DNA of 64,000 bases from NCBI GenBank assembly GCA_021432635.1, contig MU270015.1:2331757-2395756 (forward strand), given 5' to 3'. This document shows positions 14,082-26,158 of the stretch, piece after piece. Positions within the stretch are counted from its first letter, which is position 1. The number at the start of each line of letters is the position of its first letter. The DNA comes from Thozetella sp. PMI_491. Lineage: Eukaryota; Ascomycota; Sordariomycetes; Chaetosphaeriales; Chaetosphaeriaceae. The position numbers and the translations under genes are program-made. A model generated the notes under the pieces. That model was not told the origin of the DNA. It worked only from the letters and a program-made list of their open reading frames with translations, and searched no databases.

Positions 14082-16100
14082 ATGCCCGCGATAGAAGATT
14101 CTTTCCCTCAATATATAAAGCTTCTTAAGGAACAATTCCAGCTGGATAAGCCAGAACAGATCGATCAAGATAATCCCGATACCTTAGACCAGGAGCGAGT
14201 GGGTTCTATAGACATATCTCCATTCTTCAAGCATAAAGGATATGACCCAAACAACGGGACGACAGATTGCCGGGACTGGTTGGTCTCCAAGACTAAAATA
14301 TCGGATGATGGGCTTTGGGATGATCCTCGTGGAAATGCTCCACAAGCCCCTCAAGAGAAGCCTCAAGTGGTTCTTGACGGAAATCGACTTGCCATGGATG
14401 ATGGTACTTCTCAGCTCACCAGTCAACTAGACTCTGAGATCATTCGGTCATGGTCTAAGTTGTGCCCTCAGGACTCTAATAATACGAATGGTCGGCATGT
14501 ATTATCTCTAAACGGCAGTGTAATACAATTAAAGCCGAATGATAAAAAAGCTGAAATCCCTAATGAGCAGACACCTGTACTCGGCACTCTCTGGTAAGCT
14601 ACAGCTTCAGTCACGTTCAAGGTAGCACATAGGCAAATAATACTAATATATACCTAATTAGGGAATTGCCCATGTTCGGAGACGAACTTGGACCTGAACT
14701 TGATATATTGAGTCTAGGATCTGCATATGCCGTGATAGGTATTCTCGCGGTCGCAAAGCAGAAGTATTCCACCTTCTTCCTGGATCGCTACTGCGCCCAG
14801 TGGCAAAAATATCAGTCATCTCAACTATCCCACTCGCCGACAGAAGTGGATCAAAATGGCGTTCGAAGTGCTTCTCTTCATTTACAGTATCATATGAGAT
14901 CGTTTCGTGTTACAGATAAAAAGAAACTGTCAGAGCCAAATGGTATTATATGTCATCGTCTCACGGTATTGCTCCCAAGTGGGGGATCTAAGTGGATTAA
15001 GGAAGAGCGGCGGTCGATTGGTGTTATTTGCTATCCAGAAAAAGGTCCATTACCAAGCATTTTCAAAGAAGAAGAAATCGGAAGGTACTGCATTCTCCAG
15101 GCCAAGCACCGGAAACAGAGCGGTCCATATTGGCTCTTCTCTGGGGGAACTATCAAACTATCTCGCACATGGACAGGAATTGCAGTTTTTCAGTTATTAG
15201 TCTATAGGGAGATAAAGGAGTGGGCGAAAGACTGGGAGCATACTATGCGACTTCTCAAAGAGAATTCAAGCTTCCAGGTAATTACAATCTATTGCCCACC
15301 TCACCTTTGTTAGAGGATAGGACTAATAAAAATTAGATATAGGTTGCAGACATCTCTGACCCAAAATCACGGCATAACTTAATATATGATGACTTCAAGT
15401 TAAGTCGCTCCGAGAACTACTTCTTAGTTATCCAACTTCTTAGGGTTTTTGAGGAATGGGTCAGTCAAGCACTAGACGAACTCCCTAAACTCGTCGAAAG
15501 CAGTCTCCAATATAGGTTTAAAGGAGCAGGTGACAAAGATCTTTCAACATCTCTTGACCCAGTAATTACCCGGAACTGGGAAATACTACTTTTAGAGCAC
15601 GGGAAAACATGCCGGGATCTTCTTGATCGCATTTCTCGACAAGCGGATAAAGTCAAAAGTCTTCGAGATGGTGTCAGTTTAATATCTTTCTAAGCCGCCT
15701 AGAAATAGCAGCTTTAAAGCCTTACAATCTACTAACGCAATGCTTATAGCTCTATACTGCTCAGCAAGTCCGTAAAGCAACAAGAAGTACTCGTATGAAT
15801 CAGATCATGTTACTATTTACCATGACAACTATTCTATATCTCCCGCCAACATTCGTCGCGGTAGGATTATACTATCTTATCTATGGCTAAACAACACATT
15901 ATTAACTAAGTTAAATACAGACATTTATAGCACTTGATTTATTTAAAGTTTCAGACCCTAAGACTTTCTGGAAAATATTTAACAGTGTTTCTGGTGTTAC
16001 TTATTGCCTTGGAATAACCGTACTAATCATCATTTACCGGAGAGAAGCTGAAGAAACTTTTGGAAAAATAACTTTAAAAGCTACAACGTTCTTGAGTTAG
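14082..16100 (+). CDS. CorA-like two-helix membrane protein (five exons)
   Basis: Exons by hand: 14082-14593, 14662-15277, 15343-15672, 15750-15860, 15921-16100; 582 residues. All joins keep frame; the third donor is the less usual GTCAGT. The C-terminal third has the layout of fungal CorA-like Mg2+-transporter-superfamily proteins: a long helical region, the LRDGLYTAQQVRKATRS stretch leading into a first hydrophobic helix (about residues 502-520, LYLPPTFVA), a short loop, then a second helix (about 545-560) and a basic tail. The canonical GMN motif after helix 1 is not seen, so metal transport is not assured; many fungal relatives also lack it. The N-terminal 350 residues are unrecognised. 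An intact gene between decayed repeats. Start is the first ATG of the open frame. Confidence 0.7.
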
Positions 16101-16870
16101 TTCCCTAAACCTATAGGTAATCCTAAGCCCTCTTTAAAGGAACCTAATGTGTGAGAATTACTGGGTTAGATAGATGTGTATTGACTCTGTGAGCAGGTCT
16201 AGAAGATCTGGTCTGCTGGCAGCAGGGAACATGGTTAAATAACACAATGTTAAATATCCTTGAACGAGTAACACTCGCTAATATCTTGACTAGATGAAGT
16301 TGTATGAGTTTGCTAGTATTATTTAACTCTAAAAGACACTGTGTAATAAGTTATAGAAACTGCTACTTACTATGCCTACCTAGCAGTATTTAAATATACC
16401 TGCTCGTATCTTCTAATACAACTGGCTAATAATCAGCTATTTCTAGATAATACTTTATACCTCAAAGTACTCTTAGCTAGTGTTCTAGTCTGTGCCCAAA
16501 TAAGTATTTAGAGTGAGAGAGGACACTAATTTCACACATAAGAGTATGTAAAATACCTCTACAATAAATTAAGGCCAGGCATGCTTTCGGTAGTGTGTTG
16601 GTACAACTTATAAATGCTATTAGAGGATCCCAATTTAGAAACCCTTCTCTAATACGTTGTAAGGCAGGTTTAGTGAGGCAGGTGCAATCGCTATTTCAAC
16701 GAGCGCGAGTTATAATTTAATCCTCTACTCTATACTTTAAATACTAAGACCTCTCTTTAAGGGAACAGGATTTGCTAGACGACTGAAAAGGCAAACAATA
16801 GTTTGACGAGAGTATATTAGATATTTATAAACATATATACCGTTGTATCTATCTCTTATAATATAAGCGT
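16101..16870. other. Intergenic, nothing recognised
   Basis: Moderately AT-rich sequence downstream of the CorA-like gene. It has no ORF of note and no obvious RNA gene. Confidence 0.5.
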
Positions 16871-18169
16871 GATTAGGCTAAGGCTTAGGCCCCCTCTCCC
16901 TCTCCCTCCCTCCCTATATATATATATATATAAACACACACATACACACATATATATATATATATATTATAGGTATAGATAAAAGTATAGCTTTTAAGCT
17001 AGGCTAATATATATATATACTCTTATATTTAAGAATATTAAACTAAAGGTAAAAAGAAAGGGATTATTAAGGGATTATAAAGAGAAAAGAAAGACATTTT
17101 ATACCTAGGATAAAATAAAGCTAAAAGCTAAAGGGATTTTAATATTATTAATATAAGGTATTAACCTAGTAATATATTAAAAACTCTTTATAGTTAATAA
17201 AATAAAATAATTATTATATTAAGATTTACTAGAGTAATTTAAGCTTAATTATATTATATTTATATAATAAACCTAAAAGAATCCTTATAATTACTTAATT
17301 ATACCTTATTATAGCTAAAGATAATTATATTAAAAGAGGAGATAATTATAAGGCTTTAAAATATATAGCTTTATAATAAAGTATATAACTATAAGTAGAA
17401 TTTAAAAGGTTTATAAATGTCAAAAGGTATAATGAGTAATTAATTTTGATGACGTAAGCAGTGGAATGCACATGAAAAGTAGGTCCGGCCAGCGGATCTT
17501 TTAGGGTGGAAGTGTAAGTGTATTTAAGTGTGTGTAAAAGGATAAAGATCTAAGATTTAAATCAGGGAGTAAAACTACGTATATATAAACTATATAGTCC
17601 TACTAATTACTATATTAAGATGGCCTATCTTTTACTATATTAGTATACTTGTAAAGACCAGTGTATAAAACGCTTGCTTATATTTAAAACGCTTTATCTT
17701 CTTACGCGTTTTATACCCTTACTAGTAGATATATATTAAAAGGGCTTAGCGTATATTTTAGTCTGTTCTTCGCGTTTTTATATGGTATAACTATTCTATA
17801 TAAGAGGTGGCTGTTGTGTGGAATCGTAGATACTTTAAGGTGTGTGGTTGTTTTTACTCGTGTAGATCTTTTATAAGTATAGGGCTTTCTTGCCTGCCCT
17901 AGAGGTATATAGTCTATGCGTTTTATAATATATATTTTAGGATTTATATTTAACAATAGGTTATATATTAGCATTTATAATCTTAAATCTTAATTAATCC
18001 TTATATTTTAACTATTATTATAATCCTAATAATTAGCTTATTATAATAAATTATATCTTATTTTTATATAGCTATAATTATCTTTATAATTAAGTAGTTT
18101 ACCTCTCTACTTTATATCCTTATATAAATCCTTATATAAAGCTCTTATTAATAATCTAGTTCTCCTTAT

Positions 18170-19030
18170 AATTTATTAGACCTTATAATAATTTATATGT
18201 TTTAAATAAGTAAACTTTCTCCTTATATATTTATAGCTTTTATAATATATAGCTAGTAAGTAATTTATTTCTATATCTAAGATAAGTAAACTTTCTCTTT
18301 ATAGTTTACTAGTTATAAATAATCTATTTATATATCTTAAAGAAGTAAACTTCCTCCTCCTTATATATCTTTAACTTTTATAATATATAACTAATAAGTA
18401 GTAAAAACAGGGAGCAGGAAGTAGAGCACATACAGAACAACCCACACACAACACCACCACTATACACTCCATAGCCTAATAGCTACAGCACAGAACCAAT
18501 ACCACAACCTTACAATCCAGTTCATAGATAGGGCCGTTAAAGCAGCGTAAGCCTAGAGGTACATGGAAGAGGGTATGTCAATACGAGATCCAATAAGTGC
18601 TGGGCTCTGACCAGGGCAGGATGAATATATAGCAATGGGGCAAAGCCCCGTAATGGTTGTACAGAGTGGTCTTGTGGTTAGTCCTGTCTAGGGAAAAACA
18701 AATGTATAACGTCGATTACTATCTAGATGATACGATAGATAGATAGATAACTTGATAGTCCTCGTCCTCTAAGGTAGGACGACACCCATTAACTACTTAT
18801 ACAAATCGAGCTGGTATAGCCTGGTCAGAGCAGGGTCTGGATCCACCACACAGTTCCTCCAGCGCCAGGGCCACGCGGGGCGAATAGAAAAATCCACTGA
18901 CTACCCCCAGCTCAGTAGTTTATTTATATGTCTTAAATAAGTGAACTTCCTCTTTATAGTTTACTAGCTCTAAGAACCTCCTTCCTCCTTATAATAGTTT
19001 ACTAATTATAAATACTCTATCTATATATAT
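18170..19030. repeat. Tandem repeat, interrupted by the 513-bp insertion
   Basis: Repeats carrying AAGTAAACTTTCTC-like cores recur at about 18,206, 18,285, 18,343 and 18,937. Spacing is about 80 and 58 bases once the inserted element is removed. The undisturbed neighbouring unit gives the pre-insertion sequence for the element at 18,402-18,914. Confidence 0.6.
18402..18914 (+). mobile_element. LTR-like dispersed element, copy 1
   Basis: 513 bp, one of five copies in the window (also 21,913, 26,159, 26,964 and 61,980). Consensus ends are TGAGAACGGGGAGC and CCCCCAGCTCA, so it begins TG, ends CA, and has a short imperfect terminal inverted repeat (TGAG.GGGG). Here the first bases are RIP-changed to TAAAAACAGGG. 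It is flanked on both sides by GTAG, a 4-bp target duplication, and the adjacent tandem-repeat unit shows the empty site. Most likely a solo LTR or a small non-autonomous element. Confidence 0.75.
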
Positions 19031-19578
19031 ATTATCCTAGAAAAGGAATCTTTCTCTTTATATATAGGGAGAGGGGAGGAGAGGATATTAGATAGATCTT
19101 ATCTCTTTATTATAGGGAAGAGTATCTTAGTTTTATATAATAGTATATATATATATATATATTAGCCCAGCTTAAGAGCTGTGCTGCTATGCTTTTATCT
19201 ATGCCTATAGTATGTGTGTGATTCTATCTATAACTATATTATATTATATATAGTTCTGTATAGATGCGTGGAAAGAAAAGGAAAGAGGAGAGGAGGGGAA
19301 GGGGGAGGGGGGGGCAGAGAACCCGACGAAAAAGGCCTAAGCCTAACCTGATCGCCCCTATGTTATACAAGTTTTAATTGGCCGCCCCACTGAAAGGTAC
19401 ATGCACCTTCCGGGCGGAATATGTGCTAGGAGGTAGAAGCTATGAGACGCTAACTATGTGGAGGAACTAAAGCGAATTCATGTGGTCACCTAACCTGTGG
19501 AGTGTGTAATAGTTTGGTTGGGTGGGGACACCTTCCTTATGGTCATCACGTGAAGCATCTCCATAAAACTCCCCCTCC

Positions 19579-19586
19579 TATAAATA
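19579..19586 (+). promoter_or_regulatory. TATA-like box of the beta-lactamase-like gene
   Basis: TATAAATA lies about 62 bases before the ATG at 19,648 in a pyrimidine-rich context, a position usual for fungal core promoters. Confidence 0.5.
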
Positions 19587-19647
19587 ACACAAACAACCTC
19601 GGCTGATCTCTTTTATATTTATCTCCATTTCTTCACTGTTTACCACA

Positions 19648-20829
19648 ATGGCTCAGATCCTTGGCCACTGTGACCCCCGATTCTCTAAGCTTCGCGACTT
19701 GATGCAACATTTCATCGCGTCCGGGCAAGATATAGGGGCCAGTCTGTGCGTGAACATTAATGGCGACGAAAATGTGGTGGACATATGGGGGGGCTGCGCC
19801 GACCCATCAGCCGAGAAGCCCTGGGAAAGGGACACCATCGTCAACGTCTTCTCAACAACAAAACTAGTTACCAACCTGGCGGCTCTTATGCTGATTTCAC
19901 GTGGCCAGCTCTATCCCGACGACAAAGTTGCCCATCATTGGCCTGAGTTTGCGGCGAACGGGAAGTCGGAAATCACGGTTGGCCAAGTGTTAGCCCACAC
20001 AGCGGGCCTCAGCGCGTGGCAGGACGATATGACGCTGGAAGAATTGTGTGATGTCAAAGTGGCGACTGACAAGCTGGCGCGCCAAGCAACGCTATGGACT
20101 CCCGGGGCCGCGATGGGATACCATGGCGTGTCGCAAGGGTTTCTCGTCGGTGAGCTGGTGCGAAGGAAGACGGGGATGTCCATCGACGAGTTCGTAACGA
20201 AGGAAATTTGCCGGCCATTAGGCATCGGGACGGACTTTCAGCTTGGATGTCGAGAGGAGGACTGGAACCAAGTGGCCCCCGTCGTGCCTCCACCGGGACC
20301 TTCAATCCAAGAGGCACTTCAGCAGATAGGATGTGAGCCAGACTCGATCACAATGCGCACGTTGTGTAACCCACTACTCAGAGCTGAGGACGCCAATAGT
20401 GCGCTCTGGAGGTCCAGCGTTTTGGGCTCAGTGAACGGCCACACGAACGCCAGGGCCTTGGTCAAGATCCTCTCCTGCTTCTCGCTTGGCGGCACATGTG
20501 CAGAAGGTGGTCATCGCCTGCTGTCGAGCGAGACCGTGGAACTGGCACTCACGGAGCATGCGAGTGGGGTGGATGTGGTCACAGGGCGTCCCGGGAGGCG
20601 CGGACTTGGGATATACCTCACCGGACCTGGCTCGGGAATCGTCGAAGGCAAGCTGCCAGAGGGCAGTGGATGGGGTAGCGGATGGGGCGGTTCGATCGTG
20701 GTTATGGATCCGGACAGGAAACTTACGATCGCGTATGCCATGAACAGGATGCTGAGTGCAGAGCATCCTTCCCCGGCAGCGTTTATTAAGACTGCTTATG
20801 AGATATTTGGTGTCTCTCTAGCTGCCTAG
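19648..20829 (+). CDS. Class C beta-lactamase-like serine hydrolase/esterase
   Basis: Single exon, 393 residues. Motifs of the beta-lactamase/EstB/LovD-like family are complete: the nucleophile motif S69-T-T-K72 in VFSTTKLV, the second catalytic Tyr158 in GYHGVSQGFL, and a C-terminal GWGGS in place of the KTG box. Length fits the family (about 380-420). Members act as esterases, amidases or acyltransferases, some in secondary metabolism; the substrate cannot be told from sequence. No signal peptide, so probably cytosolic. GC content and codon use are normal and there is no RIP, so the gene looks functional despite repeats on both sides. Confidence 0.85.
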   Translation: MAQILGHCDPRFSKLRDLMQHFIASGQDIGASLCVNINGDENVVDIWGGCADPSAEKPWERDTIVNVFSTTKLVTNLAALMLISRGQLYPDDKVAHHWPEFAANGKSEITVGQVLAHTAGLSAWQDDMTLEELCDVKVATDKLARQATLWTPGAAMGYHGVSQGFLVGELVRRKTGMSIDEFVTKEICRPLGIGTDFQLGCREEDWNQVAPVVPPPGPSIQEALQQIGCEPDSITMRTLCNPLLRAEDANSALWRSSVLGSVNGHTNARALVKILSCFSLGGTCAEGGHRLLSSETVELALTEHASGVDVVTGRPGRRGLGIYLTGPGSGIVEGKLPEGSGWGSGWGGSIVVMDPDRKLTIAYAMNRMLSAEHPSPAAFIKTAYEIFGVSLAA

Positions 20830-21912
20830 ACTATTTCCATCTCATGTCTAGGTCGCATAGAGTGTATCTACTTCAGCGGCAAATCACATCAAGTGAGCTT
20901 TAAGTTTGCCAATTACACACATGCTGAGCGGGTCTTATACTTATTATAAAGAGATGACGGCGAGCTTTGCTCAGGGAGTAAAGCTATAATTTGATAATGT
21001 GAAAGTTAAGAATATGTGAATTCTAAAGTAAATGCTATTTTATAATTGATCGGCTTTTAGAACTTATATAATTGTATAGACTTGCTAATCTTGTTCGTAA
21101 GCTCTAGTATAAAGACGTAGCTTAAAGAGGGGAAGTTATATTTATTAATCTATAAAATTTATAGTAGACTAGTAGAGAATATAATCTATACCACCTTAAA
21201 ATTCCTTATATATTCCCTATAAAACTAGATAATAAGGGGTAAATATTTTATATTATAATATAGTCTAATAAGATATTAATTGGGGCTACTTATAATTTAG
21301 TAAAGCTTTATACTAGTAAAGATATTTAATATAGAGTGATTATTATATTAGTGTATAACATAAGAAGCTTAATTAATAAGAGTTAAAGATAAGTTATAAA
21401 GGCTAGTTATATAGTAGTTAGATATAGCTTATAGGTAGTTATATATATTAATATATAAATAAAGGTTTAATAAGGTTTATACTTAGCTATATAAAGGTAA
21501 GATATAACTAGTATAACTATAGTAAGTATTTATACTAAACTAATATATATATATATATAGTCTCTTAAGGTAATATAATTTCCTTATTTTAATACTTGTA
21601 TTAGTTTAAATAACTTTTTCTTATATTACTTAAGATTAGGGTGAAGTAAAGGTAAAAATAAATAACTTTACTTCTAGCTATCCTAGTTAACTTAAGGTTA
21701 ATATAAGCCTTTATTATTTATTAAGGCCTTTTAATATACCTATCTTTATAGCTCTTTACTACTTATTATCTTTAACCTTAACAAGTAAAAGTAATTACTA
21801 TAGTTAAAGCCTAGCTATTATTATTAAGCTACTTATATACTATCTCTTATCCTAGGTCTTCTTATTATTACTTAAAAGGCTTTATTAAAGCATCCTTAGC
21901 TAGACCCTTATA
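20830..21912. other. AT-rich intergenic, RIP-degraded
   Basis: After about 150 bases of 3' flank the sequence becomes strongly AT-rich with stops in all frames. No gene seen. Confidence 0.5.
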
Positions 21913-22413
21913 TAAAAATAAGGAGCAAGAAGTAAAGTATATATAAAATAACCTATATATAATACTACTATTATACACTCTATAGCCTAGTAGCTATAAC
22001 ATAAAACTAATACTATAACTTTATAATCTAGTTTATAGATAGGGCTGTTAAAGCAGTATAAGTCTAGTGATATATAGAAGAGGGCATGCTAATACAAGAT
22101 CTAATAAGTGCTAGGCTCTGACTAGGGTAGGATAAACGCGTAGGAATAAGGCAACGCCCTGTAATAGTTGTATAGAGTGGTCTTATGGTTGGTCTTGTCT
22201 AGGGAAACGAATACATGAAGTTGATTGTTAGAATAATGGACTGATGGATCTTAATGGTCCTCCTCCTCTGAGGTAGGACGGCACCCCTTAACTACTTATA
22301 TAAATCGAGCTGGTATGGCCTGGTCAGACCAGGGTCTGGATCCACTATATAGTTCCTCCTGTACCAGGGCCACGCTGGGCGAAAAGAAAAATCCACTGAC
22401 TACCCCCAGCTCA
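21913..22413 (+). mobile_element. LTR-like dispersed element, copy 2
   Basis: About 501 bp, aligned end to end with copy 1. It shares AGGGCTGTTAAAGCAGT, the GAGCTGGTATGGCCTGGTC stretch and the CTACCCCCAGCTCA end. The left half is RIP-mutated and the right half is nearly unmutated. The flanks do not show a clean target duplication. Confidence 0.7.
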
Positions 22414-24773
22414 ATAGCTATAACGAGAGGAAATAAGCTCCTATAGTATTAACGATTAAATTGATTAAACATGGGTTCTATGATCAAGACATGCGTTTTA
22501 GAGCTGACCGTCTACTACATAAATGATGTCGAAATTCCCTCATACGAAGCCATGGTTGCCATAGATGGCAGTCACATCATGATTTCTTTCAAGCCTCCAG
22601 GCTAGCAGAAGCTGTGTTTCAAAAATTGGCGTGAGAAACTCTCAGCCCGACGTTGGCTTGGGTCTAGATGCTGTAGAACGCGCTCTCCGAGAATGCCGTC
22701 GAGAGCCGTCGTGCGGCCAACTTGTATGATGGGCTCTTGGAGGTAGATGTTCGACACCGCTCGATGCCGGCTTACGGTGGTCAGCGTCGGCCTGTCTCCC
22801 ACTCCTGAATATCGCCGATAGGCTGCTTACGATCCATATTGACCCCGGAGTCGGGTGAAATGTCGACCTCAGTCGGTCATATTCCCTCTTCCTCGTTGTC
22901 ATCCAAGTGTGCCGCTAAGTATGATGAGATAAATAAAAGACGGCAGTGGAGAGTAGGAAGCTAGCTACTAGATTACTGCAGCTATCGAGCATTATGGAAA
23001 ATTTGGCGCACAGATTCTGCCCCTAAACTTAGCTCACTATTCTGCTGATATATCATCCCGGCCATGTTCACACAACATTTGTGAGCATTTCCTGGTGCAT
23101 CTACAAGGCGAAGATGGTCGGTAAGCTAAGACACATCGTCCAAAAGAATATATTTGCCCAGGTCTTATAATCAGCCATCCTGGAGTTACCAATAGCCTAA
23201 ATTTAAGCTAAGGAAAAATTGGTTCTTGTGAAGACTGCTAATAGAAGATCGGCCACCAGTGGCGGGCTGCCCCAACAGCCTTTTGATAGCAAGTGGCCAT
23301 TTATGGGATAACGCCGATCTGAATAGCCATGACCGGGTTCTCTTGCTAGTAACTGATACGCTAACTCACTAAATCGATACTTCGCACTCTGTTATTCACT
23401 GCAAAACTTGCCTGTGTAGTTCTCAATGATGCCACCTTGAACCTTTCCTGGGTGAGTATTTCACACCATCAAGCCTGACCTTCCTTGCTCCTAGTCGGCC
23501 GAAAGTTCATGCTATTTTTGCAAGAATTCAAGAGTAGTTAATGATAATGTTTGTTGGGAACTTCTGGTCACATGTCTTGAAATTTCCAGCCCCAATCTGG
23601 CAGTGTGTAGAGACGTCTCCGACACCGATTCGGCCAATTCTACCACCACGTCAGCTACTTCTCCCAATCTCACATGCTAAACCTGCCGCCAATTTGGCGA
23701 GATTAAACATACTCAAGACCGAGCTGATGCAAGATTTTCAGCGCATAGGTCTCTGTCGAGCCCGGTCCCAAGGCAAAGAGATAGTTGGAGTCGGGGCAGC
23801 CAAAGGCTGGAAGTCCAATTCAGGCCAAAATTGGTGGCGGAACATACAAGATTTGCCACATAGGTGCTATTGAGTTCGAATTGAACTCAGTCAATCGTGC
23901 TTCCATCCTCTGAAGCACGGACGGAGAAATTCTTGATGGTAACAGTTTCCGACTCCTCGTCGCTGCTTGCCCTTGGTCTTTTCGCTGGGTTCTCTTGCTA
24001 TACTGCCTTTGCCGCAGTAAGCACTGAAGCTAGAGTAACAAAGGCGCATCTTGTCCAGGGAGGTAATGGGAACTGAAAGTATGGGCGGAGGAGGCAATGT
24101 TCGGCATGGTCCTCGCGACAGTGATCTGCTTAGCTTCAGCAGGTGACTATCATCCACGAGGTGAGGTTAGAGTGTCATGAGGAGGAGAGAGCAATAGCTG
24201 GTGGCCACAGGCCGATTTAGCCTTAGTAGTAGTAGCATTAGATCATCCAAATTGCAGGTTAAGTCGGTACTTTATCCAATCCATGCAGGTTTTGAGCTTA
24301 AGTACCATGATCTACTAGAGTTTCTATCTTTAAACGCCCAAAGATAAGGTAGGGGTCGATACTGCGTTAGCGATTACATTATAAGAGCAAACTCATGGGC
24401 TAGTTCTTGATTCGCGGCTAGATAAGTATTGCTTGAGGTAAGAACACTCCAGGCCACAGTTTCTCGTCACCAGATTGGCTAGCTGGGTTTCCTGTTTCAG
24501 CCGTAGGTGTGCCTAGATCGAAGCACAACTATTCACTCTACAATGATCGTACTATTTCATACAGTCTACCGCGGGTTTATTTCCACCCCTCTTTTCAGGA
24601 CGAAGATATTGATACGATGACCCTCGCCCACGTAAATTGTGCTGAACTCAAAACCTATGCCTTCTATCACTATATACCTGCTAGCTAGAAGCTCTACTTA
24701 ACGGCTATATATATATATGGGCATCTTAGGAATACCTAATCCGGGTTTCTCTTCCCCCCCCCCCCCTCTCGGT
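22414..24773. other. Intergenic, no gene supported
   Basis: Composition is normal but I find no ORF that looks protein-like. A 44-codon frame opens at 22,471 (MGSMIKTCVL...) and closes at 22,605; it could be a gene scrap but nothing supports it further. A poly-C run occurs near 24,755. Confidence 0.4.
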
Positions 24774-25290
24774 TTAAACCTTTATGGCCTCTGTGTCGAC
24801 GCTGGCATCACTTCCGCTGGGATGCAGACTGCTGGGGCTCTGGGAGGTCTCTAGATGGCGGCCAGGAATCAGAGCTTTCCGGTAGAGAACTTCATTCTCG
24901 ATGTCGTCGAGTGTAAACCCCTTGGTCTCCGGAATGAGTCCCGTAAGAAGAACAATAAGAGCTTGTAGGCCCGCAAAGAGACCTAAGATTCCCTTGAGCC
25001 CCAAGCCTCCTCCGCGTTTCCAAACGCAAGTCCGGTAAGAACTACGCCGAGCTTTCCGCTGGCGGGAACTAGACCGTGCCCAGTGCCCCGGACTCGTGTT
25101 GGGAACAGCTCGATCGGAACGAGGAAGGTTGTGACAGAAGGCCTAGCAATCTGGATAAACTGGGCTACGGTAAACAAGGCTATTAGGCCCGCGATGCTCG
25201 CCTTGCCGGTCACGCCCTACCAGATGGCGTAGAGGACCATGATGCAGAGTGAGCCCCAGAACTACTGTGGTCGCTGATGTAAACCGCCTC
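24774..25290 (-). pseudogene. C-terminal remnant of a PHO84-like MFS transporter
   Basis: Minus-strand reading. The last two frames carry the C-terminal part of a phosphate:H+ symporter-type MFS protein: FWGSLCIMVLYAIW, then TTFLVPIELFPTRVRGTGHG, SGKLGVVLTGLAFG, and GLFAGLQALIVLLTGLIPET followed by a hydrophilic tail ending at 24,774. Lesions: TAG at two Gln-type positions (before FWGS and after YAIW) and a frameshift near 25,010. About 350 N-terminal residues are missing. PHO84 relatives have ELFPTR in the same loop. Non-functional. Confidence 0.7.
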
Positions 25291-25493
25291 TCATAGCTCA
25301 AAGCTCGAAAGGGAGACCCCGCTGATAGTTCGTCCTGTAGATTGCGCGGGATCAATTCCCTGAACGGTTCAACCCCTTGAAAGCACTTGCGAGTGACGAG
25401 TGGCATACAGAGTTGGTTAATGCTTCTGACGTTCCACTGCTTTGATACTAAGAAACTTATAGCCTTGCCTACGAGAACGTTCTAGCCGCTTAT

Positions 25494-26090
25494 TTGCTTC
25501 TACAAATGCGAGGGAACCCCGAAGATGGCAGCGGAGGTGACACTCTCTGGGCTTCCACATATGAAGCGTATGATAGGATGTCACCTGCTATGCGGAATAT
25601 GTCAGACACTCTCACAGCAGTGCAAAATCATGTATGGCTCACAGGCAAAACCTACAGCACAACCGCCCAAACACTGACTCCAGATTGTAAGTCAGAGGTG
25701 CCAATGCTGCGAAGAGCCACGGCCTCGCGATTAATACTGATCGGGGTGCCCCGGAGAACTCTGCTATCGACCTCAAGGCTACTCAGTGAGTCCTACAATG
25801 CGAAGCCCCACACTCCAAGAACCACTACTTACGTTCAACAAGCCCCGTCATCCGCACCAATCCGGTTACGGGCTGAAAACACCTCTACAGAGGTATCGGA
25901 GTCTCCGCGAGGGCCGGCCATATCGAGGGAATCACAAAGCACGACAGCGACATGCTCAAAGAATAATGTAGGTATGGTCTATCTGTTATACAAACACATA
26001 CTAACTCATGCAACAGATGCTGAACTCATATCCCAAAATCACGACCTCCAGGTCCGGTACAAATGGGGCAAAGGAGATCTTATAATTTAG
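25494..26090 (+). pseudogene. C-terminal remnant of a TauD-type 2OG dioxygenase
   Basis: Reads GGDTLWASTYEAYDRMSPAM, then after a frame change KNHYLRSTSPVIRTNPVTG-stop-KHLYRG, then after an apparent intron (GTAGGTAT to ACAG near 25,969-26,015) AELISQNHDLQVRYKWGKGD. This is the order seen in alpha-ketoglutarate-dependent sulfonate/taurine dioxygenases. Stops replace Trp after PVTG (TGA) and after GDLII (TAG, where the family has WDNR). The first half, with the HxD iron ligands, is absent. It lies head to head with the truncated MFS gene. Confidence 0.7.
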
Positions 26091-26158
26091 GGCAAGTGAG
26101 TTGCCGAACATCTTCTATGTTGACAGCCCGTTCGAGACGACATAGCTAGACCTTTATT

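Larger units (their letters stand above)
16871..19352. mobile_element. Decayed element bounded by long inverted repeats
   Basis: The left end (16,871-17,010) and right end (about 19,155-19,352) are inverted copies. Both have an outer GGCTTAGGCC-type palindrome, a C/T-rich (left) or G/A-rich (right) tract, TG/AT microsatellites, and an inner segment reading TTTTATCTATGCCTATA or its RIP variant. The interior is heavily RIP-mutated except around 17,430-17,560. A 513-bp younger element sits inside at 18,402-18,914. I infer a DNA transposon with long degenerate terminal repeats; no transposase can be read. Confidence 0.55.

Noticed and set aside
17711..17974. Minus-strand 87-codon frame inside the 2.5 kb element
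   Set aside because: Composition is Ile/Tyr/Lys-rich as expected from AT-rich DNA; no motif.
19935..20766. Antisense open frames across the beta-lactamase-like gene
   Set aside because: Shadows of a GC-rich real gene in other frames; the sense frame has all family motifs.
22602..22902. Two overlapping minus-strand frames
   Set aside because: Arg/His/Ser-rich translation without family features, splice partners or a promoter.
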